Source: Glandiceps talaboti
Lineage: Eukaryota > Hemichordata > Enteropneusta > Spengelidae
Direction: 5' to 3'
Assembly (NCBI RefSeq): GCF_964340395.1
Contig: NC_135551.1
Coordinates: 7,951,379 to 8,015,378 of the forward strand
DNA: 64,000 nucleotides
Part shown: positions 43,523 through 57,628 of the stretch, one piece after another
Layout of the letters: every line of letters begins with the position of its first letter
Position numbering within the stretch: the first letter of the stretch is position 1
The notes under the pieces: model-generated
Seen by the model: only the letters and a program-made list of their open reading frames with translations
What the model was told of the DNA's origin: nothing
Database searches by the model: none
Made by a program: the position numbers and the translations under genes

Positions 43523-46449
43523 ATGAATTGTAACCAAAGTAACATAGACAATTTATTTACTGTTGTAAATCATTCTTTAGAGCCAACTACGTTCAACCAA
43601 AATTTTTGCCATGATTTTACCAATTCATTTTGTGTGTCACACATAAATGCCCGTTCTCTTTCCAATTGTATAGATGACGTCCGTCTTTTGTACAATCAGT
43701 GTATTACAAATCAATTCCATATTATTGGTGTCTCTGAAACATGGAAAGTTGATAACCCAAATCATCTTAATATACACAATTATTCCCTTGAAATAAATTG
43801 CAGAAAGACTGGTCAGGGAGGAGGAGTAGCAGCATATATTCATTCATTTCTCGACTATAAGATGTTACAGTTTAATGTTATTCATTCAGAATCGATATGG
43901 TTTGAAATTTATGGCAGAAAAAAACGAATCATTGTTGGAGTTTTATATCGCAAGCCAGGGACAGATATTGTAGAATTTGAAAATAGTCTTTCTGAGGTAC
44001 TTTGCAAGGTCAAGTTAGATAGGAAATTTTGTATCCTCATGGGAGACTTCAACATTGACAGTGGAAAGTCAGATTGTAACACAGTGAATTTTATATCCAA
44101 GATGCAATGCTTTCTCCTCAATCAGATTATCACACTACCAACGAGGGTCACTGCTTCTTCCTCGTCTACAATTGATCATATTTATACAAATATAAATACT
44201 TGTCATGTAAATACTGGTACACTTGTTACAGATATATCTGACCACTTTCCAATTTTTGCAATGTTTGAAAACTTTAATATTAATTTACCAATTTCACAAT
44301 CAGTCACAAAGAGGGATTTCAAGAATTATGATCGAGATAGTTTTATTTCGGACCTACAATATGTTGACTGGAGTTCCGTTATCAATAACAACAGCAATGT
44401 GGATGAAGCATTTGATGCATTTAGTAGTTTATTTACCGATGTTTGTGACCACCATGCACCGCTGAAAGTAAAAGTTGTCAAAGTTAAAAGGAAAAAGAAT
44501 CCATGGATTACAAAAGCAATCAAGAAATCAGTAAAAACAAAACATAAGCTGTTGTCAAAGGTAATCTCGAGTCAGCATAACCCAGATGTAATGTTACGTT
44601 ATAAAACCTACAGGAACATTCTTACAAGTACAATAAGAAAAGCGAAACAGACTTATTATGCTGATTTATTCACTGTTAGTAAGGGTGCCAGGTTGTGGAA
44701 TGTAATTAATGACGTGTTAGGCAAGAAAAACTGTTCAGATAAAGTACCACCTACTCTAAAGGTGGATGCAAATAGTTCTACACGTATTGTATCAGAACCA
44801 GCTGATGTTGTTGAGGAGTTCAACAAATATTTTGTTAGTGTTGGTCAAAGGTTGGCAAATAATATTTCACCGACCAATTGTGATTTTTGGCAACATATGG
44901 GCTTACCTCAGTTACAGTCATTTTTTCTCTTCAACCTGTTACGCCTCTTGATATCAAAGCGCTTTTAATTAATTTAGATAGAAAAAAGGCTAGTGGGTGG
45001 GATAATTTAATTCCACGACTCCTCATTGATGCTGCTGAAGTAATAGCGCCGCCTTTGGCTCACGTCATAAATTGTTCATTTTTAATTGGTACATTCCCAT
45101 CAGCGTTGAAGGTCGCCAAAGTGAAACCCATTTTCAAGAAAGGGGAGAATGACTCTGTTGGAAACTATGGACCTATATCTATTTTGCCCCTATTCAGTAA
45201 AATCATTGAAAAAGTCATAAATAAACAAATCATCTCTTATCTGGACAAATTTAATATTTTGTATAGACATCAATATGGTTTCAGAGAGAATCACAGTACC
45301 AAACTTACCTTGATTAATTTAGTAAATCACATTCTTAAAGAGATTGATAAAGGGAATTTCACTCTAGGGGTATTTATTGATTTCAGTAAAGCGTTCGATA
45401 CAATCGATCATTCGATCTTATTAGCCAAGCTTGAACATTACGGGTTCCGGGGCACTTGTCATAACTGGTTCAAAAGCTAGTTTGTCCAGCTAAACGGTCA
45501 TATATCGGAAAAACGTTTTATTCACTTTGGAGTACCCCAAGGCTCTGTACTAGGCCCAACTTTGTTTTTAATGTATATAAATGATCTTCCAAACTCGTCC
45601 TCTTTCTTTGATTTCCGTTTGTTCGCAGATGATACCAATCTCTTTCATACCTATTCACAGGTTGGGGAAATTAATTTGGATCATGTTTCGGGTCAATTAC
45701 ACGAGGTTCAACGTTGGTGCAATACAAACAAATTGACAATAAATAGTGAAAAATCAAATTTTATAGTATTTAGAGGGCGCAAAAAGAAAGTAAATTTGAT
45801 TGGTGATATCACATTACAAGGCAAAAGCATCAAGGAGGAGGATGTTGTCACCTTTGTGGGAATTTCTTTAGACAAACATCTCTCTTGGTCCGACCACATC
45901 GAAAAGGTAAACAAGCTAATCAGAATAAAGTGTGGGATTTTGTATAGACTTAGACATATATTACCATTACACATTTTACTACTCTTGTACAACACATTCA
46001 TACTCCCCCATATCAACTATGGCCTTGAGGTTTGGGGTAACACTTATTCATCACATCTAAATCGTATATTAATGTCACAGAAAATGATTGTTCGAACAGT
46101 TTTGTTTAAATCTCCAACGGATCACTCATCTCCTTTGTTTGCTCAGTTGAATATTCTAGATGTTTTTAAACTGCATAGATATTTGATAGGTTCCTTTATT
46201 TATGGCTTGATCCATCAACTATCACCACACACTTTGTATGATTATTTTGAACCTTCACACCATAACTACAATACAAGACTCTGTTCATATCAAAATATTT
46301 ATCCATATTATGCCAGAACAAACTCAGGTCAGTTTTCTTTCTCCTTCTCAGGGGCAAAAATCTGGAATAGCATCCCTGTCAACATAAGATGTATCAATAC
46401 GCTAAACGAATTTAAGCGATCTTATAAACAATTTCTTCTAGAAGAGTAA
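43523..46449 (+). pseudogene. LINE ORF2 (endonuclease + reverse transcriptase), copy 1, disrupted
   Basis: The apurinic-type endonuclease is in the first frame (INARSL, IGVSETW, GVLYRKPG, MGDFNID, SDHFPIF). The reverse transcriptase follows in the next frame ([41 protein letters not shown]). The frame shifts near 44,925, where this copy has two more bases than copy 2. An 18-bp in-frame gap at about 45,478 creates a stop. So this copy is not active. Confidence 0.88.
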
Positions 46450-46694
46450 ATTAAACCACTGTCCGTACAATTTATTGTTACCGTATGTTCTTCATAAGTA
46501 CTATGAACTCCGAGGTACTATGTATTTCCTTTTGCTATATCACTTTGCTGTCAAACATTGTATATAACTATGGTAGGGGACAGGCTTGATAGCTGTAAGC
46601 TAAATCCCGATTCCCCTATTTACCCACGAAATAGTATTTTTGTATGTGTATCTGTAATGTTCATTTGTGCTTTTGGGTAAATAAATAAATAAAC

Positions 46695-48088
46695 ACAAAA
46701 CACTAAACACAAACTAACGTTTTCTCGTTTCATATACGCCGGCCTCTGTGACTAATTTGCATAACAATAACGCTGCTTTCAAGACAGCTGATCTTGACCT
46801 CAACGTGAACGCCGGTCGTGCAGCGACTGGATTTATTTTATCTGCTGGTCGTTTCTAGGGATAATCTGTACATTGATCGGCTCATTAAAAGTGCACAGTG
46901 ATGAATAAACAACCTGTTTGACTCAAGGTCAAACAACCTGTTTGACTTGAAGTTGTTTATTGAATACAGCGTGCTTCGATCTCGATCGTTCCCGGCCGAA
47001 TTCGCGACTCGGTGAAGTGATAGACAGGTTGATATTTACAATGTATTTATATTACTGGAAGTTACGTCAGCAGATTTTCGGGTTTGAGGATTTCCCTCTC
47101 GGATTGATGACTGATAGTTTAGGACAGGATCCCAGACAAATTTGTATTTAGATTAATGGTAAGTCAGCCAGTGTAAGCTCTTTCACTTGCTTCATTTTTA
47201 TGACAGAACGGGGCAGCTCACCAATGTTTCCACTCCAGCCGCGCCGAGGCTGGGACCGATCTCGTGCATGCCTTGACCTTAGTACATGTAGTAGGCGATG
47301 ATTTGAACAAATACGCGATGATTTGGTTGCTTTCGAAATATCCTTCATAATTTCTCATAAAATATTGTCTCATTGAGAGAAAATCCTCCTATGACAATTC
47401 GAAGAGTTCACTATCAGTATCACGGCGGACTACAACTCAACGCTCGTAGACGAACACAATTTGGACGCGTGCCAACCGTGCATTATCGTTCGTTTTAGAC
47501 GTGCTAGTTCGATGTCTAGACCAATCAGATCTCTCGATTTGCGCCATCAATATACTGGTATAATATAATATAATAGCAGATAGTTTATAAAGATTATAAA
47601 GCGTATAACGTCGATATTTAGATCAGAAATGATAAAATATCCAATGCAATCATTTAGTCTTATTATACAACATTCGTTCATTTGCATGTTAGGTAATATT
47701 CATTTATGGCAAGTTAGAACTCTGTATTGATCATTCAATATTAAATACTGTGTTGTTTTCCTTATTAGATATCAGGGATCATAAAATTATAGCTTGTACA
47801 AACAGTGTATTTGTGTAATCATCTTTGAACTTTGACATTGGTAAAGTACATCACAGTACAAAGAGCAAATAGATGATATCTCTATTTAGCCTAATGATAG
47901 TAATAACGATAGATAATGATGTTTTATTTCACAGATTCAAAAGGCATAATGATAATAATAAGATAGAAAGACATAAGAAAATTCATACTTATTTCCATAA
48001 GATGGGAAAACGGGGAAAATGGAAATTAGTTGTCTGGCAACTAGTCAAGTCCGTTCCCGCATATTTAAATGTCTTCTCCATAACTTAT
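46695..48088. other. Sequence between LINE copy 1 and block copy 2
   Basis: No gene recognised. It holds a small inverted/direct repeat at 46,905-46,965 (aataaacaacctgtttgact twice, then gttgtttatt), one decayed unit of the ~105-bp array at 47,575-47,650, and some CG-rich words at 47,230-47,480 that could be a promoter. Not found in copy 2. Confidence 0.4.
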
Positions 48089-50986
48089 TAGCTCCGCTGT
48101 CAGCGAAAGCTGAAAGCGTAGCATTAGGTATAGGTTGTATAGAGTATAGAGTGTATAGGTGAATCATAGGTGTCCGTCAAACTTTTATATTTTCACTATC
48201 TTCTCTGAAAGTAACTGCCAGAATACCTCGATATTTGGTGTGCATGTTCCCTGGGGGGAGGCTATTCAGGTTTGTTCATGTCAAGTTGATCTTTGCCATT
48301 TTCAATTTTTTATGATTTTTTTTCCAAAAATGAAATTTTCATCAACTCCTCATATACTTCAAGTCAGATTGCTTTGATATCTGGTGTGTTGATGCACAGA
48401 GGGTAGCTTACTTAGCTTTGTTAATTTCAAGTCAGCACGTCTTCTCTTCTATTTTTTATGATTTTTTTTTTGTAATTTGAAAAAAAAATGAATATGTTAA
48501 TGAGCATTATGACCGACGCCATATTGGAAATCAGTCCGTGAGATTTTAGGTTAAGTGCAACTTTTCAAAAGACACTATTGACGTCAAACAAGCAATGTAA
48601 TATGTGCTATAGTCTTAATTCTACGCATTGTGCGCCCAAATGACAAATATTTGTTCGAAAAAGGGTTGTAAACTTCAATTCAAATTCTCCACCCTCCTAC
48701 AGAATGGTTCATTCCAGTATATGCACCTCATGATCAAGTGAGAGGTTACTAAAATGCCCATTGCAGGTAGTTGGACGGGATAGTATCTTTTCGATAGGTA
48801 TACGTATATTAGGGAGCTCAGAATTCAAACCACCGGCTATATGAATTCACGGTCATAGTAAAATTCATTTGATTTTTAATTTGCTATTTTGACCAACTCC
48901 GGTTGTCTATTCGCGATAAAATTACGATTAGTTTGGAAACGGGGTGGATTTTCTATGATTCCGTGTCATAAAAGCTTATCATGTGTTGTGTAGTTTTCGA
49001 AAAGCACACCCGGTGGGAAAGTCGCCTAACAGGCGATCTCGCGCCATTGCTGTACTACGTGGCACTTTATTCTGGCGGGGTGTCTCTTGAAAACGGGAAT
49101 AGCGAAGGGTGAGCCAATCAAGTGAGACCTTTCAAATGTAGTTAATATTATAGCCAATAAAATTAGTTGTACGATGATATGTGTATAATAAGGGTAAGGC
49201 TGGCCTCCACACTGTAACAAGTAAAGTTGAAATCTTTGTCGCATTCGTATTTGTGTACGGATGCGTAGTCTTTCTAAACAGTAATTTTTAGATGAGTTAG
49301 TATTTAAACTACATTTCTGAGTTAATTATTCGGTAGGTTATTGACGAGCTCCCTTTGTAAAAACGCTGTACAAATTGAATGTTGGCGTTCGCCCGGGCCC
49401 GGCCACGTTCAACGGAACTGAGTGAAGCTCAGTCATAATGGTGGCTGTACAAAATCGAAGACGCAATTTGACCGTATTGTTATTTCAGTGAGTTTATTCA
49501 GCAAGAAAACAACGTGTTCTGTATGTTTTTGTACTTCCTACATGTGATGATCGTTTTTTTTTACCGATACAACTTACAGCCTACAATGAAACTGCTAACT
49601 TGGCTAGTAACACTGACACGATCCCGTGTTCCGTGTTCATGTTTTGGGGCACATTTCTAAATACACGAAACCAGTTATTGAATGTGTAGTGGATATTGAT
49701 ATTCAGTTTGAAAAATTAAAATCCTGAACTTTATTTTGCGAACGGTTTTGTCATTTCTTAGTAATTATAGGGCCGACTGTATCACGTTTAACGTTTATGT
49801 CAACCCGGAAGTACATAGACACGAAAATAGACGAAGTGACTTGTACATGTAATTAGTAACAAAATTTTGCTGTAACTGCTGATAACCTTCAAATTTATTT
49901 ATTTTTATGTTGTAAATACATTCTAATATGCACTAAGGACAACACTATAAAGACTTGCTCTATGGGAAGGTATTTTTTTGTCTTTTAAAAATGCAATAAT
50001 TAGATCTATGTGTACCAGAAATGTTATGTACTATTTAAGCTAGAAATAAGACCACATAATATCTTATTACTCCCCCCCCCCAATTAAGACAAACTACTCA
50101 CAGAAAGCAACAAAAAAGAGAAGAAGCTCCAAAACATAAAAAAGAGAATAAAATTACAGTAAAGAGTTGATGATGCACAAACAACTACAAAGAAATAGAC
50201 AGTTCAATTACAACACAGGGTTTGAAATAAATATGGGGTTTGGAAAAGTGAATTAGAAGTAGAGCAAAAACTAAGAGAGATGAAGAGCCTAAGTGAACAA
50301 GCGAAAGCACCTAAGATAGGACCACCAAATTTTTTGCAGGACTACTACGTTATCAATTTTACCAGTCCTGTGAGATAGTGACTTTTTTACTCCAGTGTCG
50401 AACCCTGAATTGGCTGAGAATGACTCTCTTTCGGGTACTTGGGATTGTCGCCGTACGGAAACTAAGATATGGCGATTAATACATTTCTTCCCTATATATA
50501 TCTACTACAACTAGTACAAGTTGAATGTTGTTGACTTGGTAAATTTGTTACTGGAAAATTGAAATTCAAATTGCCTCAAAATTATTTTAGATCCCTAGTT
50601 TATTTCATTCATCATTAAAATTTTCCAGGGTTAAAGCTGTAAGACACTGGAATTATTTATAGCCAACCTCAAAATCCTCTTTTTTTCTTTTTCTTGTGTG
50701 CATTTCCCAGTCATTTTTTTCAGAGATTTTGTGCAATTTTTCATAACAGTAGATTTTTGTGATAAAATGGTGACTATGGTATAAAAGTACAATACATTAC
50801 CAACTTCTGTGTAAAATGTGTTTTATAGTGAGACATCATATGAAACCACTAACCACTTTATTGCATCGCTAAAACAAAACTGCATAGTGAAGAGCTGAAG
50901 AACTGAACCACTTCTACATGTCACCAAAATAAAAAATTAAATTAAAAAACAAACAGCGGAGCTATTCTGACCTATAGGTCGCTTGT
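48089..50986. mobile_element. Helentron/HINE-like element, copy B (2.9 kb)
   Basis: The left ~610 bp and right ~575 bp match copy A, with the same TAGCTCCGCTGT / ACAGCGGAGCTA pair and terminal hairpin GACC-TATA-GGTC plus GCTTGT. The ~1.7-kb core is unrelated to that of copy A. It sits exactly where block copy 1 reads ataacttattatatgataat (33,601-33,620) without an element. No replication protein seen. Confidence 0.65.
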
Positions 50987-51681
50987 TTTATGATAACTAT
51001 TATCTATTTTAGTATTAGTTGTTTTTATCTGTAAAAGTGTGTGCTCCCTGTATTACAAGATGACTCGTATTACTTTAAAATGACACGCTTTCATGTACAA
51101 CGAACGATGCCGCTGCCATTTACGTATTACTTGCATGCAAGTATGCCATAATGTTTCTTGTATTGCACTACAGTGCAAATACCACTAGAACCCATGCAAG
51201 CTATCTCTGATACATATGTAATAAATATACTCTACAGGTTGATGTCCTACTAGGATAGTAAAATGTCACTTTGTGAAGTTCTATCTTTATCTGGACATTG
51301 TGTGACATGAAGGTTTTAAATGGAAACAAAATTGATATGCTGGATACCATTATCTAACTGTGCCCTTTCTGATTTGTGTTGTCTCAGACCACTGTCTGAG
51401 GTTTTGTGAAGTACAAGCCTATGGTATGTGTATATTTCTGATGGTTAAAATCTTGACTTTCTTGTTTTATTTGGCTGAAAGATTCTCCCCGTTGTATTTA
51501 CCTTGGTGAGTCATGTAATATAGTTTGTTTAGAGATACATTTTATGTTGTATAGAGAAATAAATCAGTAAATAGATATACAAATACTACAATTGTCTTCT
51601 GATTATTCACTTTCTACTTAGCATGTTTACAGCTCCAACTGTCTATGATAACTATTGTATATTTAGTGTTATTACGAGGGA

Positions 51682-51850
51682 TAATTACATATTATTCCTT
51701 AATATTTGTCTTCGTCCAGCCAAGGGAAATATGAGTAGTGACTTAAGGGGCCTTGTCATTGTAAGTCGCTAGATGACCAAAAACAAAACAGTTCCATCAT
51801 GAGTATTTTCTGGCTGAATGAAGAAAAATATTGGGAAATAATATAATCAT
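51682..51850. mobile_element. MITE of the 14432-14560 family, duplicate in UNC93A copy 2 flank
   Basis: The duplicate of 36603-36770, with a few substitutions and one 1-base gap at the right end. Same position relative to UNC93A. Confidence 0.7.
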
Positions 51851-51976
51851 ACCTCCTCAAGCATATTTTATGAACAGGGGGAAAAAATAGTGGCAATTTG
51901 GAACATTTTGACTCATATTTCGAGCAGTCAGAACCAGTGACGTAGACAGTTAAATAGAAGTTTCCATGTTCATGAT

Positions 51977-52212
51977 TTAGTTCTCTGATTTGACTTTCAT
52001 GTGACCTTTCGTCACTTCTTGGTGATGTTTGAATTCTAAGATAAAGTATGATATAAATGCCAAAATTGAAATGATAATCAAAATTGAAATCTTGATGTAA
52101 ACACATAGAAATAGACTTAAAGCAAACCCTATAGAAAACCCTGCTGCAGTCCAAAGGATCTTATTGGCAAAGGCAGCTTCCTTCATGTTTGGAAAGACCA
52201 ATGCGTGCATAG
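51977..52212 (-). CDS. UNC93A: UNC93A copy 2, exon 3 with stop
   Basis: Equivalent of 36897-37132. One residue change (KGHMKV). Confidence 0.92.
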
Positions 52213-55200
52213 CTGGAAGGAAAGAGGGGAAAAAAGAGAGTATTAGACATTTTTTGAATAGATACTGACTTGTGGAAAAAGTGGAACATGGCTTTGCATC
52301 TATTTACATATGTAGTGTGAAACAGACACTCCTAACCCATATTATATGTATTCCCACTATCACTTTCAGATGTATAAATGCAATTTTCGATTATTGTACG
52401 TAAAAGGCGTATTAGTATACTTCCCTACTTAATTAACGATCAATTTGACTTTTAATGGTGATACCAAAAGTTAGCTTCTTACTTGCGGACTCTAGCATAA
52501 CAATGCTGTCAGCAGCTCCACTTAAAACTGCGATTAGGAAAAGTAGTGCCAATGTCAAGGTATTATCTGCAGGTTCCATAACCAATAACAGGATGTAGCA
52601 GGAAAGTAGACACGTGAATGCAACCACCATCATGATGACTCGTCCTGATGTATTAGCCATCTTACTTGCTAGAACTTGAACAAGCATACTTGTAGTACCA
52701 TAACACATAAAGATATATCCAACCATATCCACACCAATGGCACATGAAATGTAAGACTAGCAAAATTAAAAAAAACAACAAGAAGGTAGTTACACTTTAT
52801 GTAATAGTATGTGGTATGTGATGAATCGAGGACGTGTGGTCAAAGGAATAAACCCCTTTACAATCTCGCCGCCATCTTGATTTCCAAATATGCAATGTGC
52901 AGGGTCAAAAGTTATAAATCTGCAGTCAATACCTGCACAAAATGAACGGTCGACTGTCTGTCCAGATCTGTCCACAAATCATCTATATTTTGTGTTTGGA
53001 AATTGGTATGGTTCTTTCTAGTATCTAAGAGTCAATTGTCTCGGCAAGTGTATCCTGTAAATGTAGCTTTTGATTTTAATGAATCATTTGCATAACCAGT
53101 GATTTTAGTAAAAGTTGTACAGAATGTACGATTCAAATTTCATGTAATTCTGTACATATATATTGGCAAAGTGTGCAAGTCCTATAAACATTGCTAATGA
53201 TATTGATACGATATTTGCATGATAAAGGATATTGGGAATAGGGAACTTGTAATCCAGACTGAGCATGCTCAGACACAAAGGACTGTGGCATTATCTGTGG
53301 TTATCGTAATATTTTATCCAGAGCTACCGATGTAATAAACCTCCCACACTGGTCAGGGTAAATATGAATTGCTCATTGGTGGTTATAAACAATGTAACAA
53401 AATTGTTTACAATACCAATTGATTAGTATTTATTATCACATTTCCCATGATGCAACATTCAACATGGCGGGTTTGCAAGTTCCCTATTGGCCTTTAACAT
53501 TCATATAATTTTGTGCAAAAATAATGTCCACGACATAATTACTTAGTTTTAAACACAAAGACAAACATACCCAATGACAGACAGACACAAGATTATAATC
53601 TACTCAGCTTTACTGACCCCATTCAGATTACATCATTGCCATGACAACAAGCTTAAGAGGGATGAGTAAACAATTTGATAGGCATTCAAAAACCAGACGT
53701 AAACTCAATGTCTCAGGATCCAGTAAGGGGAAACAATATATTTTTGTCCCGGAATGCAAAATCCCGTGCTATAGCCATCATACACAATGTAGGGGCGAAA
53801 TTAATAGTTTAAAGTAGGATAAAAAAAAACTAATTTCATTTAGTTAGACCTCAGATCCCCCCACCCCCACCCCCTTCTAACGAAAGTTTTTTAAAAATTT
53901 TCCTTACAACTTGGCACTAATACGCTTCCGTACGATACAGCTTGATTGTGAACTACTTAATATTTACGATACTCTGCATAGACCCTTTTGTGTAGGGTCA
54001 ATGGTGAAATTGGGTGTGCACGGTGTAGTTGTTGAGCAAGTTATAAGAAGCTCGCTTGTTTGCATTGCCACGTCACATCACTTGTCAAAGGAGGTCACCT
54101 TCGACTCCGGGTTTAACCACCCGCTTTCTACCGAAAATCTTAAACCGACCTTGCCTATTTCTAACTACATGTATAACCTTTTAAAAGTACACAAGAATCC
54201 ATCTATTTTATAAAAAATTGTAAATTTTGGGCGAAGCAACAAAATGGGAGAAAAACCGAGCCGAAATTTACGACCTCAGCGGGTTCAAGTATTCTTCACG
54301 AAATCGCCGAAAAATCACAGTATTCCTATCAATAATTCCAAAGTCGATTCTTCTAGCACGGAGGGAGAAATATCAGTCGAGATTTTCACTTTTATAGTAT
54401 CCAATATGATGAATTATTGTGAAAGTTACGACGAGTTGAAAATGCCCCTAAATACGGCTGGTTAGCTCTGAGCCGGCCACCATTGTAAACGTACCACGTC
54501 GCGTCCACGATCGAAGTAATAAGCCAGGGTAAGCTTTCACAGTTGTTTTACCCATCATGCTTTGCACCCTTTCCCCCCTCCTTTGACGATCCTTGAAATA
54601 ATTGGCCAGCGTCCAAGTCAGGCCCGGCGTACGTGATACTTATTACAGGTTAGTTATGATTCACTGGTCATTTCGACCACAAATTCGAACCGCGAAGTGA
54701 AATGTAGCCAATTTCAGTAGTTCGAGAGCTATTTTTAGTGTAAGGCTATTCAATATGCAAATGAAGTAATTCCTATAAGTATAAGTAAACTCAGAGCCCA
54801 GACGAGTGGACTTTGCTTGGTCCCCCGGCGTTGTCCACCCTTTAGGTAGTTCGTCGGATGGCAGAGATATAGAGAGATAATTTTCCCCTATCTACTTCAA
54901 CCAGTTTAACAATCCTGATCTGTTAAACTTTACTCGAAGAAAATAAAGTCAAATGTATTATTTAAGATATTCTTCTCCAGCGTATTTTCTGTTCTGGTGA
55001 TCTTTGGGTCGTTAACCCCATACCATAGACTCCCCGATTCCTGAATTATCGAACCGGTGAGACATCGGAAGAAGACCACATCGACAACGCTACAACCAAA
55101 GACAACGTTCAACTTTATTTGGTTGGTGCGGGCCGAAGTTCGATCAACGGAAGTCAGTTACCACATGGTGGCATGCTGGCAGCTACTACTATATTTGCGT

Positions 55201-56672
55201 CGATTCCCCTCCCTTACCCTTTAACCTAATTATTCTTTTACAGAATTTGACCTTAACGTCAATTAATCCAAATAAACACAGAGTCCAGAACACAATTAAA
55301 CGACCCCAACCGATACATCGTCGCAAACCACGGCCTGTTTTACGGCAACGTTCTTAACGAGCAAATAACAACTCTGGCTTGTGAGAATGAACCGATACGA
55401 TTGTTACACATGTAACATAATATTTATTACATACCCTCAAATAACTTCGAAAGACAATTACAACAATTACATAGGTGCCGTTCACAGTGGGGATGTAGAA
55501 ATTTTTAAGTTGAAATGTGGATCATTAGTTATATAGAAAATAAACAATTGAAGACATTAAAATCATCAACTTGTCCATGTGTAATGTTTTATTGTCAGCC
55601 TGTTGCTACACTAATTAATTAATTAATTGATTGATTAATTGATTGATTGATTAATTAATTAAGTAATTCATTCATTCATTCATTCATTCATTCATTCGTT
55701 TGTTTGTTTAATTACCTTTGGGAAGTCCCCACTGATAAAAGTCACATGCATACCGTTGAGGAGAGAGATGGGTATCAACATCATCATGTTACGATTGAAC
55801 CACAGCCTGATAGTCTTTCCAAGGTCCTTGAACTTCTGTCCCTTAGGCTTTAGTGAATGTTGCCTCTCAAGGTCGTCCACAAAGAAAATCACTATGCCAA
55901 CTGCAGCAAGTCCAAGGGCAACATATATTCCAAGTAGTATGTATGTCAAGTGTTTGTCAGGTGGATTACAATAAGTTGTCACATTACCTTCTGTTTGTTG
56001 GCAGTCACTGGCACCACACGTATAGCTATCAATGTCTGACATTGATGTATCGTTTGTGTTTGAGTCATGACGGCCCCTGAAAATTATTGTTGCAGGTATA
56101 AAAGCTGTGACAGAACCCAAAAAGAAGGAGAAGGTCAATACTGCCATAACCTTGTTGATCATTACATCTGATGATTTACCTTTATTTTGAGCGAGTAATT
56201 GGCCAATAGTCTCCATATAGCTTGGCTGTGCTGTCCATAGAAGTGACGTTCCAACACCGACGATAATTGAAGCAGGTATCATTGTATACCATTGTGGGTA
56301 GAAGTTGGCAAGGGTGTATACGACATAGCATGCTGGACTCCATATCATTGTTTGTTTGTTCCCAAGCCATTCAGTGATAAAAGACGCGAGAAATAGACCA
56401 GAAACTATAGAAGTGATGTAAAGAGTAACCAGAGATGCAAAACCTAGTCCTTCAATACAATTAAGATTACTCTGTAACCCTTGAAGACCTTGGAAGGCAG
56501 AAAAGGTACAGAAAAATGACAACGAAGCACACAACACATTTTTCCATAGAGATTTGTCAGTGATTGTGATAGTTGTGTCTGAATCCCCTTCATGAAATTC
56601 GTCAGTTTTGTCGACCATCCTATCCATTTCAGCCTCAGCAAGGGGAACCATTCCAGCTGCAGTATTATTCAT
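51977..56672 (-). CDS. UNC93A: UNC93A-like 12-span membrane protein, copy 2
   Basis: Same three-exon structure as copy 1: 55716-56672, 52483-52756, 51977-52212 (488 residues), all splice sites kept. Only about four residues differ from copy 1: I for M in SYMETMGQ, A for E and L for F in MEPEDNTLTLALFF, and M for V in KGHVKV. Both copies therefore look functional at the protein level. The near-identity means reads or assays may not separate the two. The same LINE and array lie upstream. Confidence 0.92.
52483..52756 (-). CDS. UNC93A: UNC93A copy 2, exon 2
   Basis: Equivalent of 37405-37678. Donor GCAA|GTAAGAAG. Two residue changes from copy 1, both conservative in position within or near a membrane span. 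Confidence 0.92.
53237..53488. mobile_element. Short-TIR MITE in UNC93A intron, copy 2
   Basis: Duplicate of 38160-38411, with a C to T change in the left terminal repeat (aacttgtaa). Confidence 0.62.
55612..55697. repeat. (TTAA)n/(TTGA)n(TTCA)n microsatellite, copy 2
   Basis: Counterpart of 40541-40645 with fewer units and TTGA interruptions. Confidence 0.93.
55716..56672 (-). CDS. UNC93A: UNC93A copy 2, exon 1
   Basis: Equivalent of 40664-41620, with the same first ATG and donor. One residue change (YMETIGQ). Confidence 0.92.
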
Positions 56673-56936
56673 GTTGGTTGATGTTTTAGCCACACTGTCC
56701 AGACAACTATTTTAATACACCCACTATACTTGATACCGCCTTTCGGAGGGTACAAAGCACGGATAGGTAAAGGCCAGGTCAGGTCACGCATGTAGGTCAG
56801 GCTATTGTCATGGCCATCCCAGCATACCCATTCGCAGCGATATCCCATAATCTATCACTGCCATGATTATTTGGCCAGTCTACTCCTTAAACCACATGTG
56901 GAAGTGATCATTTGCTTCAAATTTACTTTCAGATGA

Positions 56937-57393
56937 AAATCATGTAAAACTTTTTTCACTAGGTACGGCCGTCTGATTAAGGGATAGTTTATAAAGTTTA
57001 TAACGTTTAGAACGATATTTAGATCGGATAATTAGTGGATATATCCTTGTAAAACTGTTTTCTTCACCAGCGACAGCCTGTCTAAATAGCCGATAGTTTA
57101 TAAAGTTTAGAACGATATTTAGATCGGACAATGATCAGATATATTCTTGTAAAACGTTTTTTTTTCACTACGAACTAATTAATATATAGTTTATAAAGTT
57201 GAAAAATATTAGAACGATATTTAGATCGGATAATTATCGGATATATCCTTGTAAAAAAATGTTTTCACTATGATAGTCTAATTAGCGGATAGGTTATAAA
57301 GTTTAAAACGATATTTAGGTCGGTTAATTAGCGGATATATCCCTGTTTATACTTGTAAAACCTTTTTTTTTCCACTACGACTGGTCTATTATA
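56937..57393. repeat. ~105-bp tandem array upstream of UNC93A, copy 2
   Basis: Four units matching 41885-42340 almost base for base. The unit number is unchanged between blocks. Confidence 0.9.
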
Positions 57394-57628
57394 AATTTAA
57401 GCAATAAACCACCCCCTGGGGATGGTATACCAAGATGTTTTGACCAGTGAACGAAATATATTCACGAGCGATATTATATTATACTAGTATATTGAAAATA
57501 TCGGAAACAAGATAAGAACTATATATATGCAAATGTCAGCAGATGAGTAACAACGCGTTACGCATAGCTCCGTAAAAAACATCAAATACTACCAATGTAA
57601 ACATCAACCCGACCTCAAGAACAGCAGC

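Larger units (their letters stand above)
42345..46694 (+). mobile_element. CR1/L2/Jockey-type LINE, copy 1, near full length
   Basis: Two open frames: ORF1 at 42576-43457, and ORF2 with endonuclease then reverse transcriptase at 43523-46449. It has a 3' tail of TAAA repeats (gggtaaataaataaataaac). The 5' end is not sharply defined and is placed at the end of the upstream array. It was present before the block duplicated, since copy 2 holds it at the same place. Confidence 0.88.
33610..48088. repeat. Large segmental duplication, copy 1
   Basis: It contains the UNC93A gene, its upstream ~105-bp array and a full-length LINE. Copy 2 starts at about 48,071 (interrupted by the Helentron-like element, resuming at 50,987) and ends at 60,575, matching 45,505 here. 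Bases about 33,690-36,035 have no counterpart in copy 2. The LINE 3' part and 46,695-48,070 also have none. Confidence 0.88.

Noticed and set aside
47148-47348. 66-codon frame on the minus strand upstream of UNC93A copy 1
   Set aside because: Ends in a plausible peptide but has no homology, no clear donor joining to UNC93A and no copy in block 2.
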